A stretch of DNA of 64,000 bases from Candidatus Tepidifontimicrobium thermophilum (GTDB taxonomy: Bacteria; Sysuimicrobiota; Sysuimicrobiia; Sysuimicrobiales; Sysuimicrobiaceae), in contig JAVKKH010000001.1 in the NCBI GenBank assembly GCA_031296405.1, positions 331,861-395,860 of the forward strand. Direction: 5' to 3'. The translations under genes were made by a program, and so were the position numbers. A model generated the notes under the pieces. It did no database searches. It was not told the DNA's origin and saw only the letters and a list, made by a program, of their open reading frames with translations. This document shows positions 59,739 through 64,000 of this stretch, piece by piece; positions within the stretch are counted from its first letter, which is position 1; the number at the start of each line of letters is the position of its first letter.

Positions 59739-60906
59739 GTTGCGTCTGGTCCGTGGCAACACCGCCTGCGCGTACGGCGCCCTCAGCGCCGGGTGCCGGT
59801 TCTACGCCGGGTACCCCATCACGCCGTCCTCCGAGGTGGCGGAGGAGATGGCGCGCCTGTTGCCCCGGGTGGGTGGCGTGTTCGTCCAGATGGAGGACGA
59901 GATGGCGAGCCTCGCCGCCTGCATCGGGGCGTCTTTGGGCGGGCTGCGGTCCATGACCGCCACCAGCGGGCCGGGCTTCACCCTGATGCAGGAGCACCTC
60001 GGGTACGCGGCGCTGGCGGAAATCCCGTGCGTGGTGGTGGACGTGATGCGGCTGGGCCCCAGCACCGGGTTCCCCACGGCTCCCGCGCAGGGCGACGTCC
60101 TGCAGGCGCGGTGGGGTAGCCACGGCGACTACCCGATGGTGGTGCTGGCGCCGGCGGGGGTGCAGGAGGTGTTCGAGCTCACCGCCGCCGCCTTTGAAGT
60201 GGCGGACCGGTTCCGCACGCCTGTGGTGGTCCTGTACGACGAGGTGGTGGGTCACATGATGGAGCCCGCCACCCTACCGGAGTTGTCGGAGCTGGTGGCC
60301 TCAGGCAAGTGGCGCCGGCCTTCTCCTCCGGTGCAGGGGACCTACCTTCCGTACGCGTACAGGGAGGGCACCCCGCCGCCCCTGGTGAGTTTCGGTGAGG
60401 GACCCCGCTACCACGTCACCGGGCTGATTCACGACGAGTCCGGCTTTCCCACCCAGGACCCGGACGAGGTGGGAGAGATGCTGCGCCGGCTCAACGGGAA
60501 GCTCCCCGAGATCCCCGCGGGCCAGCTCCACCCCGAGTTGGTGGCCACCGGGGACGCGGAGGTCGTCGTGGTGGCGTACGGGATCACCGCTCGGGCGGCC
60601 CGCGCCGCGGTGCGGCAGGCCCGGGAGCTGGGGGTGCGCGCGGGTCTGTTCCGTCCCCGGGTGCTGTGGCCCTCTCCGGCCACAGCCCTCCGGGAACTGT
60701 CGGGGCGCGTGGGAATGTTCGTGGTGGCGGAGATGAACTTCGGCCAGTGGGCCCGGGAGGTGGAGCGGCTGGTGGGCCGGTGGGCAGAGGTGGCGACTGT
60801 GAACCAGGTGGACGGCACGCCCCTCAGCCCCCAGGCGATCCTGGAGCGGGTGCTGGAGGTAACTGGTCCCGTGCCCTCCGCGGCGGCCGGGAGGAAGATC
60901 CCATGA
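59731..60906 (+). CDS. korA: 2-oxoacid:ferredoxin oxidoreductase alpha subunit (KorA-like)
   Basis: A 391-residue subunit with the pyrimidine-binding domain (GNTACAYGALSAGCRFYAGYPITPSSEVAEEMA), MTATSGPGFTLMQEHLGYAALAEIP and domain II (VVVVAYGITARAARAAVRQARELGV). This is the alpha subunit of the 2-oxoglutarate/2-oxoisovalerate class. With KorB and KorC it converts a 2-oxoacid to acyl-CoA and CO2. TTG 59731 has GGAGGAGGTGG upstream and overlaps the fusion gene by 8 bp. The exact oxoacid is not clear. Confidence 0.94.
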   Translation: MARLRLVRGNTACAYGALSAGCRFYAGYPITPSSEVAEEMARLLPRVGGVFVQMEDEMASLAACIGASLGGLRSMTATSGPGFTLMQEHLGYAALAEIPCVVVDVMRLGPSTGFPTAPAQGDVLQARWGSHGDYPMVVLAPAGVQEVFELTAAAFEVADRFRTPVVVLYDEVVGHMMEPATLPELSELVASGKWRRPSPPVQGTYLPYAYREGTPPPLVSFGEGPRYHVTGLIHDESGFPTQDPDEVGEMLRRLNGKLPEIPAGQLHPELVATGDAEVVVVAYGITARAARAAVRQARELGVRAGLFRPRVLWPSPATALRELSGRVGMFVVAEMNFGQWAREVERLVGRWAEVATVNQVDGTPLSPQAILERVLEVTGPVPSAAAGRKIP

Positions 60907-61745
60907 TCCCCGACGTCCGCGGCTACCTGCGGGAAGCCCGCATGCCCCACATCCTGTGCCCGGGCTGCGGGCACGGGATCGTCCTGGGTGCGCTGCTGCG
61001 GGCCGTGCACACCCTCGGCATCCCCCAGGACCGGCTCGCGGTGGTGGCGGGGATCGGCTGCAGCAGCCGGCTGGCGGGCTACGTGGACGCCTGCACCCTC
61101 CACACCACCCACGGCCGGGCCCTGGCCTTCGCCACCGGGCTCAAGCTCGCCAGGCCGGAGCTGGTGGTGATCGTCCTCACCGGCGACGGAGACGGCCTGA
61201 GTATCGGGGGGAACCACCTGATCCACGCGGCCCGTCGGAACGTGGACCTCACCTGTATCCTGTTCAACAACGCGGTGTACGGGATGACGGGCGGACAGGT
61301 GGCGCCCACCACCCAGCCGGGCTGGCTGGCCTCCACCGCACCCTACGGCCACCCGGAGCCTGCCTTCGACGGCTGTGCGCTGGTGCAGGGAGCGGGGGGC
61401 ACCTTCGTGGCCCGGAGCATGGCGTACGACCCCTTGGGTCTCCAGTCCATCCTGACGGAAGCGTTGCAGCACCGCGGCTTCAGCTACGTGGAGGTCCTCA
61501 CCGACTGTCCGGTGTACTTCGGACGCTACAACCGGCTGGGCGAGGGCCCGGAGCTGTTGTGGAGCCAGAAGGCGCGCTTCGGGGAAGTAGGGCAGATGCT
61601 GCAGGCGAAGCGGTTCGTGACGCCGGACGGGACGGCGCCTGCCGGGCGCGTGGAGGGCCTGAGGTTCGGGATCCTGCACAGGTCCGAGCGGCCGGAGTTC
61701 ACCCGCGTGTGCTGGAGCCAGGTGAAGCAGGGGGGCAACCCGTGA
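60903..61745 (+). CDS. korB: 2-oxoacid:ferredoxin oxidoreductase beta subunit (KorB-like)
   Basis: A 280-residue TPP-pyrophosphate subunit. The Fe-S/TPP region LCPGCGHGIV, GIGCSSR, HTTHGRALAFATGLKLARPELVVIVLTGDGDGLSIGGNHLIHAARRN and NNAVYGMTGGQVAPTTQPG are diagnostic. The ATG overlaps the korA stop by 4 bp and its stop overlaps korC. It shares the substrate with KorA. Confidence 0.95.
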   Translation: MIPDVRGYLREARMPHILCPGCGHGIVLGALLRAVHTLGIPQDRLAVVAGIGCSSRLAGYVDACTLHTTHGRALAFATGLKLARPELVVIVLTGDGDGLSIGGNHLIHAARRNVDLTCILFNNAVYGMTGGQVAPTTQPGWLASTAPYGHPEPAFDGCALVQGAGGTFVARSMAYDPLGLQSILTEALQHRGFSYVEVLTDCPVYFGRYNRLGEGPELLWSQKARFGEVGQMLQAKRFVTPDGTAPAGRVEGLRFGILHRSERPEFTRVCWSQVKQGGNP

Positions 61746-62302
61746 ACCGGAGCGTGGTGCGGCTTGCGGGCTCGGGCGGCCAAGGCGTGGTCCTGGGCAG
61801 CGTGCTGCTGGCGGAGGCCGCCTTGCGGCAGGGCAAGTGGGCGGCGTGCTTCCACGCCTTCGGACCGGAGGCCAGGGGCGGGGCCGCCCGGGGGGATGTG
61901 GTGATCGCGGACGGGCCCCTGGACTACCCTGTAAGCCAGGAGGTGGACGTGCTGCTGGCCCTGACCCAGGAGGCCGCACAGCGCCACGCGGCTTCCGTGC
62001 GCCCCGGCGGCGTGGTGATCGCGGACACCAGCCGCGTCCGCGAGGTGCCCCCCGGTCCCTATCGCGCGTGGCGGCTGCCCGTGTACCGGTCGGTGCGGGA
62101 GGTCTTGGGCACGGAGGCACCGGGCAATGTGGCCTGCCTTGGGGTGCTGGCCGCGGTGACCGGCCTGGTGACCGCGGAGGCACTGGGCCAGGCGGTACGG
62201 GACCGGTTCCGGCGGGACGGGGTGGCGCAGAACCTGAAAGCGCTGGAAGTGGGACTGCGCCTGGGCCGGGAACTTCTGGCTCGGGAGGAGGCGGCCGGGT
62301 GA
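61742..62302 (+). CDS. korC: 2-oxoacid:ferredoxin oxidoreductase gamma subunit (KorC-like)
   Basis: A 186-residue gamma subunit with VRLAGSGGQGVVLGSVLLAEAALRQGKWAACFHAFGPEARGGAARGDVVI, the standard opening of the POR/KOR gamma domain. GTG 61742 overlaps the korB stop and its own stop overlaps the TetR start. Together with the KorD-like domain upstream it gives a full four-part oxidoreductase. Confidence 0.94.
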   Translation: MNRSVVRLAGSGGQGVVLGSVLLAEAALRQGKWAACFHAFGPEARGGAARGDVVIADGPLDYPVSQEVDVLLALTQEAAQRHAASVRPGGVVIADTSRVREVPPGPYRAWRLPVYRSVREVLGTEAPGNVACLGVLAAVTGLVTAEALGQAVRDRFRRDGVAQNLKALEVGLRLGRELLAREEAAG

Positions 62303-63000
62303 AGACGGCACAGGGTGCCCGCGCACGCAGGGCGGGCAAAGCGGTCGCTCCGGAGCTGGCGCCCCTCGATGGGGAGCGGCGGCGGGAGCACATCCTGCGG
62401 GTGGCGGCGCACCTGTTCCGCACCAAGGGCTACAAGGGCACCAGCATGCGGGACATCGCGGAGGTGGTGGGGCTCACGAAGAGCAGCCTGTACCACCACA
62501 TCCGCGGCAAGCAGGACCTGTTGCTGGAGATCCTCCAGCACACCGTGGACCGAGCCATCCGGCGGCTGGAGCGGATCGCCCGCAGCAGCCTGTCCCCCTC
62601 GGAGCGGCTGCGGCTGGCGGTGGAGAACCACATCGTGCACCTCATCGAGGACCTGGACAACGTGGTGTGCTTCATCGAGGAGGGGAAGAACCTGGCCCCG
62701 GACCGCATGCGGGCCTACGTGCAGCAGCGGGACCGCTACGAGCGTTTCTTCCGCGAGATCGTGCAGGAGGGGATCCAGGCGGGCGAGTTCCGGCTCACGG
62801 ACGTACGCCTGGCGGGCTGGGCCATCCTGGGGATGTGCAACTGGGTGGCCAGGTGGTACCGCCGCGACGGCCCCTACACGGCGCAGGAGATCGCCACCCA
62901 CTTCGGAGAGTTCGCGGTCCGGGCTCTGAGCCGCGGGTACCCGTTGCCGTGGCCGCCGGGGCAGGCGGGGGAGGCGCAGCGCGATGGCCCTGCCCCTTGA
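62299..63000 (+). CDS. TetR-family regulator (KstR2/FadR-like)
   Basis: A 233-residue TetR regulator with a 30-residue basic N-terminal tail before the HTH (ILRVAAHLFRTKGYKGTSMRDIAEVVGLTKSSLYHHIRGKQDLLLEIL). The C-terminal domain (VENHIVHLIEDLDNVVCFIEEGKNLAPDRMRAYVQQRDRYERFFREIV) resembles KstR2-type regulators that sense acyl-CoA. It lies inside the operon (4-bp overlap with korC; its 3' end overlaps the CoA-transferase gene by 17 bp). It is a likely partner of the two CGACCG-N2-CGGTCG sites upstream of the operon, so an acyl-CoA made by the pathway would relieve repression. Confidence 0.9.
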   Translation: MKTAQGARARRAGKAVAPELAPLDGERRREHILRVAAHLFRTKGYKGTSMRDIAEVVGLTKSSLYHHIRGKQDLLLEILQHTVDRAIRRLERIARSSLSPSERLRLAVENHIVHLIEDLDNVVCFIEEGKNLAPDRMRAYVQQRDRYERFFREIVQEGIQAGEFRLTDVRLAGWAILGMCNWVARWYRRDGPYTAQEIATHFGEFAVRALSRGYPLPWPPGQAGEAQRDGPAP

Positions 63001-64000
63001 GGGCCTGAGGGTGGTGGACCTGAGCCAGGGCGCCGCGGGCCCCGTGTGCACCCAACTGCTGGGCGACTTCGGCGCGGACGTGGTGAAGGTGGAGCCCCCG
63101 GAGGGCGACTGGGGACGGCAGTTGGGCCCTCCCTTCTACCTGCTGCCGGACGGCCGGAAGAACGCGGCCGCCTACGTGGGCATGAACCGCAACAAGCGGA
63201 GCGTGGTGGTGGACCTGAAGCACCCAGCAGGCCGCGAGGCGGTGTTGCGGCTGGTGGACCGGGCGGACGTGTTCGTGGAGAGCTTCCGGCCCGGGGTGGC
63301 CGAGCGTCTGGGCCTGGGCGCACCCACCCTGCTGCAGCGCAACCCCAGGCTGGTGTACTGCAGCATCTCCGCCTTCGGCCAGCACGGTCCGTGGAGGGAC
63401 CGGCCGGGGGTGGACGGGGTGGTGCAGGCCATGAGCGGGCTCATGAGCGTCACAGGCACCGAGGACGGGCCGCCCGTGAAGGTGGGCGTACCCGCTGCCG
63501 ACATGGTGGGCGGGTTCCTGGCCGCCACCGGGATCCTGCTGGCCCTGGTGGGGCGCCAGCGCACGGGAACCGGCCAGGTCGTGGACCTGAGCCTCCTGGA
63601 CGCCCTGCTGGCCTTCCAGACCGTGCCCCTGGCCATGTACTTCTGCTCGGGCACCCCGCCCCCGCGCAGCGGGAGTGCGGCTCCCTACGCGGCACCCAAC
63701 GAAGCCTTCCCCACCCGGGACGGCTGGGTGATGGTGGCCGCCTACAGCCCTGAGCGTTGGGAGAGGCTGTGCCGCGTCCTGGGCTGCCCCGATCTCGCCA
63801 GCGACCCGCGGTTTGCCACCAACGACCTTCGGGTCCGCAACCGGCCGGCGCTGCGCGGGGCTCTGGAGCCCCTGTTCCGGACCCGCACCACCGCGCAGTG
63901 GGTGGAGGCCCTGCAGGCCGCGGACATCCTGTGCGCGCCGCTGCTGACCTATCCGGAGCTGGCGGACTCCCCGCACGTAGCTGAGCGCCAGATGGTGGTG
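62984..64000 (+). CDS. Family III CoA-transferase (CaiB/BaiF), partial
   Basis: At least 339 residues; the gene runs off the window end. LEGLRVVDLSQGAAGPVCTQLLGDFGADVVKVEPPEGDWGRQ is the CoA-transferase III opening. The catalytic Asp is D173 in GVPAADMVGGFLAATGILLAL. NRNKRSVVVDLKHPAGREAV and VFVESFRPGVAERLGLG are standard. Members move CoA between short-chain, aryl or carnitine-like acids. ATG 62984 has GGGGGAGGCG upstream and overlaps the TetR gene by 17 bp. The substrate is probably linked to the 2-oxoacid operon. At usual family length (about 390-400 residues) some 50-60 residues are missing. Confidence 0.92.
   Translation, partial: MALPLEGLRVVDLSQGAAGPVCTQLLGDFGADVVKVEPPEGDWGRQLGPPFYLLPDGRKNAAAYVGMNRNKRSVVVDLKHPAGREAVLRLVDRADVFVESFRPGVAERLGLGAPTLLQRNPRLVYCSISAFGQHGPWRDRPGVDGVVQAMSGLMSVTGTEDGPPVKVGVPAADMVGGFLAATGILLALVGRQRTGTGQVVDLSLLDALLAFQTVPLAMYFCSGTPPPRSGSAAPYAAPNEAFPTRDGWVMVAAYSPERWERLCRVLGCPDLASDPRFATNDLRVRNRPALRGALEPLFRTRTTAQWVEALQAADILCAPLLTYPELADSPHVAERQMVV

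Noticed and set aside
1-64000. CRISPR arrays, insertion sequences, prophage or integrase genes
   Set aside because: No regularly spaced direct repeats, transposase or integrase motifs were seen; base composition is even throughout.

Overview
The window comes from a very GC-rich (roughly 70% by eye), gene-dense bacterial chromosome. Starts are mixed ATG, GTG and TTG, and genes very often overlap by 4 bp. The gene order YabE-like 3D/G5 protein, ksgA, ispE, purR is a Firmicutes hallmark, as are the S-box (SAM-I) riboswitch, the Firmicutes-type PurR and a tRNA with encoded CCA. A TolC-like outer-membrane channel with RND and HlyD partners argues for an outer membrane. Together this suggests a deep-branching diderm Terrabacteria lineage (Limnochordia-like or CSP1-3-like). 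That placement is inference; no rRNA lies in the window.

Layout. 0-2.1 kb: end of a membrane-anchored protein, then an ABC ATPase and permease. 2.1-5.7 kb (minus strand): cupin, zinc alcohol dehydrogenase, class II aldolase with an extra N-terminal domain, and lgt. 5.8-11.4 kb: an adenine-deaminase-like amidohydrolase, then a promoter and SAM-I riboswitch in front of thrB-thrC, then a GNAT acetyltransferase and a family 4 uracil-DNA glycosylase. 11.4-15.1 kb (minus): a form II-type CO dehydrogenase-family hydroxylase, coxS-coxL-coxM. 15.3-19 kb: a GerMN protein and a methylmalonyl-CoA module (mutase large subunit, meaB, epimerase). 19-25.1 kb: the housekeeping block yabE-like, ksgA, LCP ligase (minus), ispE, a nucleotidyltransferase, purR.

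25.1-36.4 kb: one long export operon under a TetR repressor with a clear promoter/operator. It encodes an outer-membrane channel, an RND pump with its adaptor, a small PII-like protein, a second HlyD adaptor, two ABC ATPases and one ABC permease, so it joins two tripartite exporters. RidA, tRNA-Gln, an rRNA m5C methyltransferase whose 3' end runs antisense through that tRNA, an epimerase, an FMN-barrel protein, an unknown multi-span membrane protein, a CorC/HlyC protein and a DinB protein follow. 43-47.5 kb: a small membrane protein, an SPW-repeat protein and ispG (all minus), then an SQR-like flavoprotein, a Dph6-like ATPase and a FlK-like thioesterase (plus).

47.5-64 kb: a catabolic island. 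A branched-chain-type amino acid or carboxylate ABC transporter (livKHMGF, minus) diverges from an operon of at least 11 genes. The operon encodes LeuC/LeuD-like aconitase subunits, a PaaK-like CoA ligase, a LeuA/homocitrate-synthase-like DRE-TIM enzyme, an indolepyruvate-type oxidoreductase (IorA, and IorB fused to a KorD-like ferredoxin), KorABC, a TetR regulator and a family III CoA transferase cut by the window end. The 347-bp divergent region holds three palindromes, two of them matching a common TetR operator form. The likely theme is uptake of carboxylates or amino acids, reshaping of 2-oxoacids, oxidative decarboxylation to acyl-CoA with reduction of ferredoxin, and onward CoA transfer. 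The propionyl/methylmalonyl-CoA module at 16-19 kb could receive products of such a pathway.
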